Positions 6,965 through 15,761 of a stretch of DNA of 43,480 nucleotides are shown here, piece after piece. Below the pieces are notes generated by a model that saw only the letters and a list, made by a program, of their open reading frames with translations, ran no database searches and was not told the origin of the DNA. Each line of letters opens with the position of its first letter. The stretch's first letter is position 1. This DNA is from a virus. The stretch lies in IMG/VR virus record IMGVR_UViG_3300027554_000008, positions 1 through 43,480 of that record; one strand, given 5' to 3'. The translations under genes were made by a program, and so were the position numbers.

Positions 6965-7255
6965 TTATACCAGAGCTGCACTGATAGAAATTGTAACAGT
7001 AGGATTAGATGTGACACAGCGACTAAAGGAGTCCTGAATCTTTGAATAGATTTCTTTGCACCAGATTTCTAATTCCAAGGCTGATCTTTCACTGGCGAGC
7101 TCTTTTGAATCTCGAAGCTTTGATATCTCCTTAGTATATGAATTTGCCCAAATGAACTGAGCCATTTTTTCTTCTCCGAGATCGGCGAAGTTGGGGAAGT
7201 TTATTTTCCGGTTGTTGAGTTCCTGGAGGAGCTGAAGATTGATAGTGTCTTTCAT
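6965..7255 (-). CDS. Hypothetical helical protein of 96 residues
   Basis: A minus-strand frame beginning MKDTINLQLLQELNNRK, with charged amphipathic helices to about residue 80 and a short hydrophobic tail. It points away from the integrase and converges on the cargo genes. A 41-residue plus-strand frame (6912-7037) overlaps its 3' end; I judge the minus frame better because its composition is more protein-like. No domain is recognised. It may be the last gene of a small minus-strand unit that starts near 7800. Confidence 0.5.
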   Translation of the reverse strand: MKDTINLQLLQELNNRKINFPNFADLGEEKMAQFIWANSYTKEISKLRDSKELASERSALELEIWCKEIYSKIQDSFSRCVTSNPTVTISISAALV

Positions 7256-7258
7256 ATT

Positions 7259-7798
7259 TTAAATTTCTAAAATTATAATCGATTGATTGCACTTGGTGAC
7301 TCTTGGATTTAGTAGGTACGTAAAAATTATTATACAAAAGGTGTGCATTTGGTGGGTAAGGATCCTTATAATAATAGTGTTTTTCAAGCAGCCATTTTTG
7401 GTGTTGTATGCGAAATGGATAAAACGAGAAGGTATAGAAATCTTGAAATTCATAAACGTTCTTTATACGGTATTTGCGATCTATGAATAAGGCGACCAGG
7501 CGATCCAGTCCAGAACAGGTAACTGGATAGGTGAGCCTCCGTACGGTTTTACCGAGTCGTTGATAAAGGCGAAGTAGAGATTTAGGCATGTTATCAATAT
7601 CCATTGCATCGACCGTTTCTTTATCGATACTCCAGTAAACGAGCCCAGCATAAAACTCTGGTGATCACCGATAGCCGCATTGATAGAATCAGAAATGAAA
7701 TGTAATTCACTTAGTCGAAAATCAACTCCTTTCATCACTATCTTCAGATGATGTAAATTTCTAAGAACAAAACCAATATGGGTTTCAAGTAAGCTCAT
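7259..7798 (-). pseudogene. Apparently frameshifted hypothetical gene
   Basis: Two minus-strand frames appear to join. The first reads from 7798 through SINAAIGDHQS; after an A4 run at 7652-7655 the sensible sequence continues in another frame (FYAGLVYWSIDKETVDAMD, then NMPKSLLRLYQRLGKTVRRL). Adding one base to the run would restore a single protein. The later frame has no stop before it enters the next gene, so its true end is unclear and a second lesion is possible. A -7-like box (TATATTTG, 7803-7810 on the minus strand) lies so close to 7798 that an ATG at 7735 may be the working start. It could also be a sequencing error. Function unknown. Confidence 0.35.
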
Positions 7799-7933
7799 AG
7801 ACCAAATATATCAATTAATTGTAATAGTCCGAAACTGTATCAGAAGAAATAAAAAGGTTGTTTTAGGATTTTAAGTAGTTGACATTCAGCGGATTGTGAG
7901 TAGCGTGGGATTACCCTGCAGCTCCACTTAACC

Positions 7934-7962
7934 TGCAACTCCTTGATTTTCAAGGAGTTGCA
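7934..7962. other. Perfect inverted repeat beside the integrase gene, candidate attP core
   Basis: TGCAACTCCTTG (7934-7945) and CAAGGAGTTGCA (7951-7962) are exact inverted 12-mers separated by five bases. Two inverted arms around a short spacer is how a tyrosine recombinase core site looks, and the site lies just upstream of the integrase reading frame. Just before it, CAGCTCCACTT (7919-7929) resembles the 3' end of tRNA or tmRNA genes, common targets of such phages. An alternative is a terminator-like hairpin carried over from beyond a host tRNA gene. Confidence 0.5.
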
Positions 7963-8029
7963 TTTTGAATTTGAGAACCTAGAGACAAAACCATATTTTT
8001 CATCGGACTATTACTGGACATTTCACGTC

Positions 8030-9208
8030 ATGGTAATAGAAAAAAAATTTTTCCCTTCTGTCAAGATCTATGCGGGCGCTCCAAAGGGTAGTCAGGATCT
8101 TACTCGCCGCTGGTTTGTCTTCTACTTTGATGAAGCTGGTAAAAAGCATTGCCGATATTCTGGTATCAATCAATTTACAACGTTTGATGAGCGCCTGGGC
8201 GCAGCAGAAAAGGTACGATTGAAAGTTCTGAAGAAGCTTCATCTATCTTTTCGGGTTAAAAAAATCCTGGCGGATCACGTAGAACAGCGTTATTTCAAAG
8301 AGAAAAAAACACGAGCTGGACATATATCCAAGGTTAAGTGCTTTCTAGAGTACGTCGATAAGTACAAACTCGATAATGAGATGTGTAAAAAGTTTTTTGA
8401 TTGGCTCCTGCGGAATCGACATGGAACTACGTACAATGATTATCTAACCGTACTTAATAAGTTACTGACCGAGATAAAAATGCAGCACCTCCTGGATGGG
8501 ATCAAGAAGGTTAAAGCTATTTCCACTCCTGCTAGATATTATCAACCTCATCAACAGAAACAACTACGAGCTTTTATGCAGGAGTATGAGCCCGAGTTAT
8601 GGTTACACGTTCAGTTCGTTTACTATTGCTTTATTCGACCTCAATCAGAGCTACTTCCTCTAAAAATTGGCGATATCCTTTTTGAAGAAAAAAAGATTTT
8701 GGTTAGAGGATCTAACGCGAAAAATGATAAACAGGAATACGTAGCGATTCCCGACGTATTTATGCCGCACATAAAACATCTAAAATCCCAGGCTCCGGGT
8801 GCTTATGTCTTTCCTGATCCGAATGACCACACGAAGCCTCGTACTCAGAATCACTTTAGAAAGCGACATCGAAACATGCTGAAAGGATTTAATTATGATA
8901 CCAAACAGTACAAGTTGTACTCGTGGAAACACACTGGAGCGGTAGCTGCGGTGATGAGTGGTGTCAATATTAAGGAGCTGCAATTGCAACTTCGTCACCA
9001 TTCGCTTGATCAGGTTGACGCATACTTGAGACAATTAGGAATCCATGATTTGGCAAACTTCCGGAAGGTGATGCCGCGAATTGGCGAGCGAAAAAGGGTA
9101 GATCCTCTAGCGCAGAAAATAGTAGAATTGAACGAAAGTTTGTTGCTGAAATATGAGGATGATAAAGATCGGATCGCTTTTCTGGATAGGGTATTGGCCG
9201 CAGTATAA
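8030..9208 (+). CDS. int: Tyrosine recombinase, phage integrase
   Basis: A 392-residue integrase from ATG 8030 (a TTG at 7943, inside the inverted repeat, would add 29 residues). It has an N-terminal arm-binding-like domain, a SAM-like core-binding domain (KTRAGHISKVKCFLEYVD...) and a C-terminal catalytic domain. Catalytic residues visible are Arg in CFIRPQSELLPL, Lys in the strand-turn NAKNDK, His in YSWKHTGAV, and His plus the nucleophilic Tyr in LRHHSLDQVDAYLRQL. Box II has Lys-His where many relatives have Arg-His. It catalyses integration and excision at att sites. It is the last plus-strand gene of the lysogeny island and is followed by a strong terminator. Confidence 0.93.
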   Translation: MVIEKKFFPSVKIYAGAPKGSQDLTRRWFVFYFDEAGKKHCRYSGINQFTTFDERLGAAEKVRLKVLKKLHLSFRVKKILADHVEQRYFKEKKTRAGHISKVKCFLEYVDKYKLDNEMCKKFFDWLLRNRHGTTYNDYLTVLNKLLTEIKMQHLLDGIKKVKAISTPARYYQPHQQKQLRAFMQEYEPELWLHVQFVYYCFIRPQSELLPLKIGDILFEEKKILVRGSNAKNDKQEYVAIPDVFMPHIKHLKSQAPGAYVFPDPNDHTKPRTQNHFRKRHRNMLKGFNYDTKQYKLYSWKHTGAVAAVMSGVNIKELQLQLRHHSLDQVDAYLRQLGIHDLANFRKVMPRIGERKRVDPLAQKIVELNESLLLKYEDDKDRIAFLDRVLAAV

Positions 9209-9213
9209 ATTTT

Positions 9214-9252
9214 AAAAGAGTGCCCTCCAACCTGGAGCGCACTCTTTTTTTC
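9214..9252. terminator. Bidirectional terminator between integrase and late operon end
   Basis: AGAGTGC and CTCCA (9217-9228) pair with TGGAG and GCACTCT (9233-9245), with one mismatch and a short loop. Seven or more Ts follow on the plus strand, and an AAAA run precedes the stem, giving some T run on the minus strand too. It ends the integrase transcript and probably also the leftward late transcript after the 9276-9668 gene. Confidence 0.85.
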
Positions 9253-9275
9253 TTATGCTATTTTCTAATTACTGC

Positions 9276-9668
9276 CTATAGATCTTGAAAAAAAAAGGGC
9301 GTAATCTGAAAATTTGATCCTTGCCATCCAGGATCAATCCGAAGCGGAATACGTTCATATTCCTTCACGGCTAGGACCTTCGTTACATCCAACAGTTTCA
9401 TGTCCCAATCGTAGACTCCTGTATTTTTCGAGAAGACTTGCCCCTCAATTTGGTGCCTAGAATCGTAGACGCATTCGTAATGGTCCCTGGTAACGTACCC
9501 CTTGATGACTTGATCTTCGTAAAGGATAGTAGACTCAACGGTGTCCGATTCCAATTGTTCGTACTCGTAGAGTGGGGGAGGATCGCTGTCTACAATCCTG
9601 AAATCTTGTGCGATGCTAATGGTCATAAAACAGAACATCAGCAATGATAGTGAAATGAAATTTTTCAT
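9276..9668 (-). CDS. Exported protein of 130 residues, last gene of the late operon
   Basis: The product has a clear Sec signal peptide (hydrophobic core to about residue 19, cleavage after SIA before QDF). The mature part is acidic and strand-rich with aromatic residues (YECVYDSR, VYDWDMKLLDV). No family is recognised. It follows the endolysin gene by 29 bases and ends at the terminator. A periplasmic lysis accessory or a surface cargo protein are both possible; neither can be shown from sequence. Confidence 0.65.
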   Translation of the reverse strand: MKNFISLSLLMFCFMTISIAQDFRIVDSDPPPLYEYEQLESDTVESTILYEDQVIKGYVTRDHYECVYDSRHQIEGQVFSKNTGVYDWDMKLLDVTKVLAVKEYERIPLRIDPGWQGSNFQITPFFFQDL

Positions 9669-9697
9669 ATTATAAAGGTATTTAGTTACGTAATAAA

Positions 9698-10486
9698 TTA
9701 TCCGAGAAGTGACGGTACATTCCGGATCTCTTCAATCTCCTCAATCGCGGCCACGTGCGCATCAGCAATCGCCTGCTGTACTTCAGGTTTCATCAATTCA
9801 ATGCACTGCTCCTGATGATTGAAGAAACCATTCTCCGTCAGGACCGCAGGCATATTTGTATTTCTTAAAACATAAAATTGATTGGCAGGTCGGGATTTTA
9901 CCCATCGGTTTCTCCATCCAGTGGCGGCGACCAGGTGACGCTGGAAAATCTCTGCCAGTTTTCTGGTTTCCGCATTACCGTGTATATACCAGGTTTCGAT
10001 TCCGGATGCGGTGTTCGCCCATTGGCCAAACTTAGCCGGCATCGCATTCGCGTGGATCGAGATAAATATTTTGGGGCGATGGGTTTGGTATTCGTTCGCA
10101 CGATCGACCCGACCTTCCAGAAAATTGTCCACGTTGTCTTCAGGAACAACTAGCTTGCATTCGATTCTTTTTTCCTTCAGCTGGCGTACTACTTCTCTGG
10201 CGATGATTCGATTGAATTTCCATTCGTAGAATATTCGACCATCTGGTAACTCCGGAGATTGATTACTGGGATCGTCGGCGCCGTGGCCATTATCAATCAG
10301 ATAACAATTTCTCGAGATTGGAGAATTGTCTACCGGTTTGATTTCGTTTTGAATCGGAGGTAATTCAACTACCGGTGGGAAATGTTCGGTAATATCTTTA
10401 ACCTTCTCAATTACTTTTTCCGATTTTTTTGGAAAAACGGCTCGGGCTATTTCCCAGATCCTTTTGAGTACGCGTAAGAATTTCAT
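9698..10486 (-). CDS. N-acetylmuramoyl-L-alanine amidase, endolysin
   Basis: A 262-residue Amidase_3 family enzyme that cleaves the amide bond between MurNAc and the peptide stem. Zinc ligands are visible as H68 (DNGHG), E88 (YEWKFNR) and H145 (SIHAN), and E218 in LTENGFF is the likely catalytic acid. The first 55 residues are basic and helical and then Pro-rich; there is no typical signal peptide, so export would need a holin or the basic helix. It lies at the end of the late operon after the tape-measure gene, the expected place for lysis functions. Confidence 0.92.
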   Translation of the reverse strand: MKFLRVLKRIWEIARAVFPKKSEKVIEKVKDITEHFPPVVELPPIQNEIKPVDNSPISRNCYLIDNGHGADDPSNQSPELPDGRIFYEWKFNRIIAREVVRQLKEKRIECKLVVPEDNVDNFLEGRVDRANEYQTHRPKIFISIHANAMPAKFGQWANTASGIETWYIHGNAETRKLAEIFQRHLVAATGWRNRWVKSRPANQFYVLRNTNMPAVLTENGFFNHQEQCIELMKPEVQQAIADAHVAAIEEIEEIRNVPSLLG

Positions 10487-10495
10487 ATCGATGTT

Positions 10496-10738
10496 TTAAT
10501 TGTCGTTTGAATAAATGATTTCGTTTTCCCAGTCAGGCTCATAAGGATATCCGTCTTTTCCTTTTTTGCAAGGTATTTCGCTGATTAGTTGACCAATAAC
10601 TTTCAAGTGACCAGCGTTTTTGTGGCACCAATCCTGAGCGTGCGTCATCGTCAACCCCGGAACATTAGGTCCGCCGTATATTTTTAATTCTCCAGTTTTG
10701 GCGCAGATCGCGCTGAACTCTGTTACCCATTTGGTCAT
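10496..10738 (-). CDS. Small protein of 80 residues between tape measure and endolysin
   Basis: The product contains a conserved-looking core with Gly-Gly-Pro and a Trp/Cys/His cluster (MTHAQDWCHKNAGHLKVIG) and a C-terminal acidic tail. The phrase 'ETGELKIYGGP' type opening is familiar from short conserved proteins in Bacteroidota phages, but no function is known. It is flanked by the tape-measure gene (10 bases) and the amidase gene (9 bases), so it is co-expressed with late genes. Confidence 0.65.
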   Translation of the reverse strand: MTKWVTEFSAICAKTGELKIYGGPNVPGLTMTHAQDWCHKNAGHLKVIGQLISEIPCKKGKDGYPYEPDWENEIIYSNDN

Positions 10739-10748
10739 AAATTATTTT

Positions 10749-13652
10749 TTATAAATCAGCTAATACACCACCACTTGCTTCGTCCAGGTCGCGGTACTTT
10801 TTAAAAATATCGATTACGGCATCTTCTCCAACTATTGCGGGGATGCCTCGATCCAGGTGATCATTTAACCTCCTGATTTCTTCCGCTAAATCACCTAACT
10901 CATTTGCTCCTGATCCGGATGAAGTCGGCGGAGTAGGGGAGCTGCTCTCTCCAGTAAATCCACCATCACGAAATTGTGGGGTTCCACCTTTTGATAAATT
11001 TTTGATCGCTCGGACGTGATTAAAAATGGCCGGCTTTTTCAAATCGCTATTCGAGACCAGGAACTCACGGCCTACCTCATTGGCCAGTACTGATCCTCCG
11101 GAGGCGCTAGGGTAGAGCACTGGCGAATTGTAGTCTAGTATCCCGGTATCAGGAGCACCGATCATCTTTGCACGGTAGGTGATGCCGTCGTCTTTTCCAA
11201 CTACTTCGGTGAATCCACCATCTTTTTTCTGTGGCACTGGTGTCTCACTTAATACTGTCTTAGCCTTCGCAATATTAGTTGCGACGGTGGCAACTGTGGA
11301 TGCAATGGCCGCGAGGTTACCGGGAAAAGGAACGCCTGCAGCTGCTGCGGTTCCTTTTGCAATGGCTGCGGCTGAGCTGGCACCAATTTGTGCAAGGGTT
11401 AATACTTTGGTTAATCCAGCGTTTTTAATTCCTAGCGCGGACAGTGTTTCCAATACACCTCCGATCGTGTCGGCTGCTTCGGTATAACTTGTTTCGAGCG
11501 CTTGTGCTTGCTTTTTTTGTGCTAGTATCCGATCTTCATAATCCTTTTTGTCAAAGTCAGATTTTGTTTTTAAGATTCTCTTTTGGTAAGCAGTATTGAG
11601 GTCTTTAGTATCAATACCATTTTGCTCTGCCAGTTCGAGCATCTGGGTATATTGCTCTCCCAGTTCGGCCAGTTGTTGTTGTCGTTCGGTTAATAATTCC
11701 TCCCGGACTACTTCATCAATTTCTGCCTGAGCTTCTTTTTTAGCGAGGGCCGCAGCTGCTTCGACTTCGTCTTTCACTTTTTGGGCTTCTGCTTCTTCAG
11801 CCAGTTCCTTTTCTAATCGGGCCGCCTGTTGTTCGGTACGTAGAGTATTGATTGCATCATCGCGTAGTCGCTCCAGCTCCAGTCTTTGTTGGGTTGCATC
11901 GGCGATGCCGGCCGCTTCGAGTTCTTTTGCTTTGGCGATCTGCTCGTTGTATCTTTTCTCGATCGCAGCGATTTTTTGCTCGTCTTCGGAGAGTGCTTTT
12001 ACCCTGGCATCTTCTGAATATTGATCGGTGATCTCCTGTAGGCGTTGTAGTTTTTTCTCGAGGGCGGCGGCTTCTTTGTCCTCCTGTTTTTTTAGTGCTT
12101 TGTCGGACGGACCAGCTGCGGGTAATTCGGCTGCAGCAGAACCACCGGTGGTCGGTTGTCCTGAGTCGGCTGGAGCGCTGGTGATCACAACAGGTTTGTC
12201 AATTCCTGATTCTTGACGTACCCGGTTGGCTTCGGCAAAGTCATTTTTAAGTTGGTCGACATCGACCATGGTAATGGGTTCTACTTCTAACCCAAAGAAA
12301 TCGGCGACGGAATTGATGGCACCACCAATCAGATTTTTAAAGTTGGCCAGGCCTACCGCCATTTGCTGGAATGTGGGAATGACCTTATCCTGGATAAATG
12401 GTTCTACTTGCTCTAGAACATCCATTAGTAATACGAAGGGTGTTATCAATAACTTTAGGATGGACTTAAGATATCCACCTGACTCAGCCATTTTATTGAA
12501 TCCATTTGTATTCAAACCTAAAGCTCCCAACATTGCCTGCAAGATGGGCAGTACGTTCCGATCAATAAATCCGAAGAGCGGTGCCATCACTTCGTTATAA
12601 AATTCGTAGCCAACGTCCACGACTCCTTTTATCTCGTTCCAGAGGAAATTAAAAATGGATCCCAGAAACTGGAGGAGTTGTCCCATTCGTGAAGTGGGTT
12701 CGGCAGAACTGGTAAGGCTTTCGACTAGCCCTTCGATTTCTTCAACTACTGGTATCGCTGCGGTTAGCAATCGATTAAATACTGGAATAAGCGCACTTGC
12801 TATCTTCTCCTGGATATCAGAAAATTTTGCGGACAGTTGAGTTTGCTTTCTGATCAGCGAATCACTGCCTTCTGCAAATGCGGTTTGTGCGTCCGTACTT
12901 TTTTCCATGACCAATTCTAAAGTCACGGCTGCTTTGGCTTGCTGGAGCATTTTGCCCGTTAACCCAGTCATTCCTTTTTCTGCTAACCTGGCTTTCACAT
13001 CGGCTTCCTGAATGGAGATACCTAATTCTTTGAGTTGCTCTCGTTCTCCTAATAATGCCTTCTTCAGAATATCGGAAACTTCGGTAGCTGATTTCTGACC
13101 ACCAGTCCATTCGGCGAGCGCTCCGGAGAGGTTGACTAGCTGGCCGGAAATATTGGCCGCCTCTTCGCGTTGAAAACCCATCGGGATCAGGAGATCTCCG
13201 ATCGCCGTTGCGGCATCGGTATATTGTGAGACGGTGAGTCCCATGGCTGCAGCATTTTCTCTGGCCATTTCGGTGACCAGGGGAAGCGCTTCTCCAAAGA
13301 CGATTTTTGCTTTACGTCCGAGGGTGTCCATTTCGACGCCGGCGTGGAATAGTTCTTTTCCGTATCCGACTAGTGCGTCGGCCGTGAATGCGATGCCGGC
13401 CACACCGATGAAGCTTTTTGCACCGGCGGTTATTTTAGACCAACTACTACTGACTGTACCAATATTCTTTTTATGATCAGCAATTATCCCGTTTAGTTTT
13501 TTCAGTTTTGCGGTGGCCTCATTATATTCCTTAGACCCTTTGGTCATTAGATTTATTTGAGCATTCACTTGCCTTTTTGCCGCATAAATGGATTTCATTT
13601 CATTGGCAACTTGCTTCCCGTTTACGAATATCGATACTTGTCTTCTAGCCAT
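10749..13652 (-). CDS. Tail tape measure protein
   Basis: A 967-residue protein, the longest gene wholly inside the window. The N-terminal 70 residues form a coiled coil (KSIYAAKRQVNAQIN). A central region typical of phage tape measures follows (DALVGYGKELFHAGVEMDT, then GALAEWTGGQ and ALLGEREQLKELGIS). Residues 520-690 form a long Ala/Glu/Lys coiled coil, and an Ala-rich hydrophobic segment lies near 740-790. Tape measures set tail length and help DNA entry, so this gene points to a long flexible siphovirus tail. Its start overlaps the stop of the upstream gene (TAATG). Neighbours are connector-type genes and the lysis gene. Confidence 0.9.
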   Translation of the reverse strand: MARRQVSIFVNGKQVANEMKSIYAAKRQVNAQINLMTKGSKEYNEATAKLKKLNGIIADHKKNIGTVSSSWSKITAGAKSFIGVAGIAFTADALVGYGKELFHAGVEMDTLGRKAKIVFGEALPLVTEMARENAAAMGLTVSQYTDAATAIGDLLIPMGFQREEAANISGQLVNLSGALAEWTGGQKSATEVSDILKKALLGEREQLKELGISIQEADVKARLAEKGMTGLTGKMLQQAKAAVTLELVMEKSTDAQTAFAEGSDSLIRKQTQLSAKFSDIQEKIASALIPVFNRLLTAAIPVVEEIEGLVESLTSSAEPTSRMGQLLQFLGSIFNFLWNEIKGVVDVGYEFYNEVMAPLFGFIDRNVLPILQAMLGALGLNTNGFNKMAESGGYLKSILKLLITPFVLLMDVLEQVEPFIQDKVIPTFQQMAVGLANFKNLIGGAINSVADFFGLEVEPITMVDVDQLKNDFAEANRVRQESGIDKPVVITSAPADSGQPTTGGSAAAELPAAGPSDKALKKQEDKEAAALEKKLQRLQEITDQYSEDARVKALSEDEQKIAAIEKRYNEQIAKAKELEAAGIADATQQRLELERLRDDAINTLRTEQQAARLEKELAEEAEAQKVKDEVEAAAALAKKEAQAEIDEVVREELLTERQQQLAELGEQYTQMLELAEQNGIDTKDLNTAYQKRILKTKSDFDKKDYEDRILAQKKQAQALETSYTEAADTIGGVLETLSALGIKNAGLTKVLTLAQIGASSAAAIAKGTAAAAGVPFPGNLAAIASTVATVATNIAKAKTVLSETPVPQKKDGGFTEVVGKDDGITYRAKMIGAPDTGILDYNSPVLYPSASGGSVLANEVGREFLVSNSDLKKPAIFNHVRAIKNLSKGGTPQFRDGGFTGESSSPTPPTSSGSGANELGDLAEEIRRLNDHLDRGIPAIVGEDAVIDIFKKYRDLDEASGGVLADL

Positions 13653-14095
13653 TATCCAATACTTATTTTGGTATCAATTACTCCAGGAATCATAATCCTC
13701 AGTTCGCCAGCAGCAATGTCAGCGAAATCTCGTTCGAGAATGTCCGCAAGGTCTTCAATGGTTCCAGGTAATACATCACTAAGCCAGGGCTGCTTTCCCT
13801 TCTCAGCTTCAGGACTATTCTTTTTTCTATACTTATTGACACCGTGTTCTAAATAAATACCATGTTCAGGAAAAGAGAATGCTAGTGCAGATAGATTATC
13901 ATTCTTCTTGACTATTCTTGATTTAACCTTATCAGCTACACTGTGCTTACTTTTAATTTTATTGACAAGCTCTATTCGCTTATCTAGCTGCAATGCCAGT
14001 AATCGGAATTTTAGATTCGCACTAGCTTTATTTCCTAGTATCGTGAGTTCTGCATCTAATAAATCAAGCTTTTCTCCTAATGTTTTTTCAGTCAT
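13652..14095 (-). CDS. HK97-gp10-like tail completion protein
   Basis: A 147-residue protein. The middle segment ALAFSFPEHGIYLEHGVNKYRK, followed by KQPWLSDVLPGTIEDLADIL, matches the pattern 'F.RHGIF.EKGV...PW....L.......LA' of HK97-gp10-like tail terminator or joining proteins in Bacteroidota phages. It directly precedes and overlaps the tape-measure gene, the usual place for such a protein. Expected role: closing the tail tube at the head-tail joint. Confidence 0.65.
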   Translation of the reverse strand: MTEKTLGEKLDLLDAELTILGNKASANLKFRLLALQLDKRIELVNKIKSKHSVADKVKSRIVKKNDNLSALAFSFPEHGIYLEHGVNKYRKKNSPEAEKGKQPWLSDVLPGTIEDLADILERDFADIAAGELRIMIPGVIDTKISIG

Positions 14096-14096
14096 C

Positions 14097-14519
14097 TTAT
14101 TTAATTAATGAGGAGGTGTATTTGATCGTCTCTATTTGTTTTAATAGATAGTGTTTCATCTCATCTACTCCATTAAAAGAGAGATAAAGATCAGGATCGT
14201 TAAATGCTTCCTCTTGGATAGCCAACCAGCTCTCGTACGTGCGACGAAGCTCCCGGAAGCGTCGATCGGAGAGTTCTGCTTTGTCCTTGTTAGACTGATT
14301 ATATATTTCCCGAGCGGCCAGCTTATCTTCCAGTTCCTGGTATTTTGCTTCGTAGGTTTTCTCCAGCTCTTCGTGGATTTGATCGTACCATTGATTCTCC
14401 TGGTCTGCGATCCAGTTTTTGGAAACGTAGCGATGGTTACCGTATTTGATAAATAAATCCACTACAATAAAAAAGAAGATGAGGCCTGTGAAAATTAGAA
14501 TTAGATTTTCGATGTACAT
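14097..14519 (-). CDS. Membrane-anchored coiled-coil protein
   Basis: A 140-residue protein with one N-terminal membrane helix (residues 4-24, LILIFTGLIFFFIVVDLFI) and then a charged coiled coil to the end. This layout occurs in i-spanin-like or holin-associated proteins, but also in small structural proteins. It lies one base from the gp10-like gene, within the connector genes rather than beside the endolysin. Function is therefore open. Confidence 0.65.
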   Translation of the reverse strand: MYIENLILIFTGLIFFFIVVDLFIKYGNHRYVSKNWIADQENQWYDQIHEELEKTYEAKYQELEDKLAAREIYNQSNKDKAELSDRRFRELRRTYESWLAIQEEAFNDPDLYLSFNGVDEMKHYLLKQIETIKYTSSLIK

Positions 14520-14548
14520 GGGTTTTGGTTTAAATGGTTAGTAATTGT

Positions 14549-14770
14549 TTATTCTTCTTCAGAGAGGATCCACTGACTATATTTGAGCTCAGTACATTTT
14601 ACAATAGCTTCGTCACCTTTTATTTCTATAAACTTTTCGATATCAACTTTAGGAATGAAAAAGTGTCGATTGTATCCTTTAAATGAGCCGAAATAAGCGA
14701 CCGGATCATCTAATGATCCAGAATCAAAATCAGCTACAGTCGGGTAATCGACTTGTTTTTTTTTTGACAT
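14549..14770 (-). CDS. Small hypothetical protein of 73 residues
   Basis: A short acidic protein with a central GSFKGYNRHFFIPKVDIEKF segment. The start overlaps the 3' end of the connector gene by 37 bases, which is typical of tightly packed phage genes. No domain is recognised. Position suggests a small head-tail joining or chaperone role, as inference. Confidence 0.6.
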   Translation of the reverse strand: MSKKKQVDYPTVADFDSGSLDDPVAYFGSFKGYNRHFFIPKVDIEKFIEIKGDEAIVKCTELKYSQWILSEEE

Positions 14771-15759
14771 TTACATTGCCCATCACAGCGCTGGCAGCGT
14801 GAACGTTCAAAATCAATTGTTTCCTGGGACTCCTCTGTATTGTCAAGTGGCACCTGGTAAAGAGGGAATTCTTCTGAATTGTCTTTAAGATATTTTGTGA
14901 TAGCAGAAATGTGTCGGTTACCAAATTCGTTGGCGTGGCGTAGGGCTACGTTCATTCCGGCAGCGCTGGCACTCTGTTTTTTCTCATAAGACTGATTATC
15001 CGATTCTTCTGACTGGATGACATTGCGTCCCTCAATGCGGACCCACTGGCGCTTCATTCCTTCCTCGATCGTAAAGTTGGCGACCGCTCGCTGTATTTTT
15101 TGAATCAACATTTTTTCTTTTCCGGATGGATCGCCTGCAAGAATTTTTGCTTTTAGATGATCAAAGAGTAGATCACCGATCGTACTCCGAATGGCAAACT
15201 CTTCGACGTCTTCCATGAGCGAGGTAAGTATTTCAAAAGTATATCTGGAGATACTTTTTGAGTAAACGCCACGGAACTGCATAGCGTAATTAATGAAATA
15301 CTTTCGATTGTTTTGGCCAGCGGCAGAGGCTGCCCAATCAGCAAAGGTTTCCCGATTGGCATCGAGATAGATTAATAAATGCTCTTTTGCGTCGTAGCCA
15401 AATTCCAGCATTTTTGCTTTGTACTCGTTCTCCTGGTACTTGTACGCGGACTTCATATTCTGATTTTCCGCGCGATGGATACCGGCTTCCGTAAACTGAA
15501 TGCCGCCGATACTTGCGTATTCGTACATAGTCAAGAATGCCGCAGGACGCTTTAAATAAGTAAGTAAAAGTTCCTGTTCTGGAGTGAGCGGATCTGCTGG
15601 TTCTACCAGTGCCTTGAATAGATTGGCGCCGATGCATTCTTTCAAATGTTTTTCGACGGCCATGATCATCGTTGGCTCGATAGAGTCCAGCTCGATGCTG
15701 ACATTTGCGCCGCCACCGATATATTTTTTTACTTCTTCAATGTCTTCGAATAGATACAT
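14734..15759 (-). CDS. DUF6712-like head-tail connector protein
   Basis: A 341-residue protein. The N-terminus (LFEDIEEVKKYIGGGANVSIELDSI, then HLKECIGANLF) and the Ala-rich helical middle resemble the DUF6712 family found next to portal and tail-completion genes in Bacteroidota phages, thought to act as head-tail connectors. The C-terminus has a Cys cluster (CQRCDGQCKCQ) that could bind a metal; I do not know it from relatives. The gene follows the portal gene by two bases. Confidence 0.6.
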   Translation of the reverse strand: MYLFEDIEEVKKYIGGGANVSIELDSIEPTMIMAVEKHLKECIGANLFKALVEPADPLTPEQELLLTYLKRPAAFLTMYEYASIGGIQFTEAGIHRAENQNMKSAYKYQENEYKAKMLEFGYDAKEHLLIYLDANRETFADWAASAAGQNNRKYFINYAMQFRGVYSKSISRYTFEILTSLMEDVEEFAIRSTIGDLLFDHLKAKILAGDPSGKEKMLIQKIQRAVANFTIEEGMKRQWVRIEGRNVIQSEESDNQSYEKKQSASAAGMNVALRHANEFGNRHISAITKYLKDNSEEFPLYQVPLDNTEESQETIDFERSRCQRCDGQCKCQKKNKSITRL

Positions 15760-15761
15760 TA

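Noticed and set aside
6912-7037. Plus-strand frame of 41 residues after the Cas2-like gene
   Set aside because: It is close enough to be a third cargo gene, but it is short, overlaps a better minus-strand frame and has no feature to support it.
7259-7490. Plus-strand frame of 67 and minus-strand frame of 64 residues, rich in Ile/Phe
   Set aside because: Composition is that of AT-rich non-coding or out-of-frame DNA; neither shows domain-like sequence.
10749-13652. Many plus-strand frames opposite the tape-measure gene
   Set aside because: These are antisense shadows of a long Ala/Glu-rich coding sequence without independent signals.
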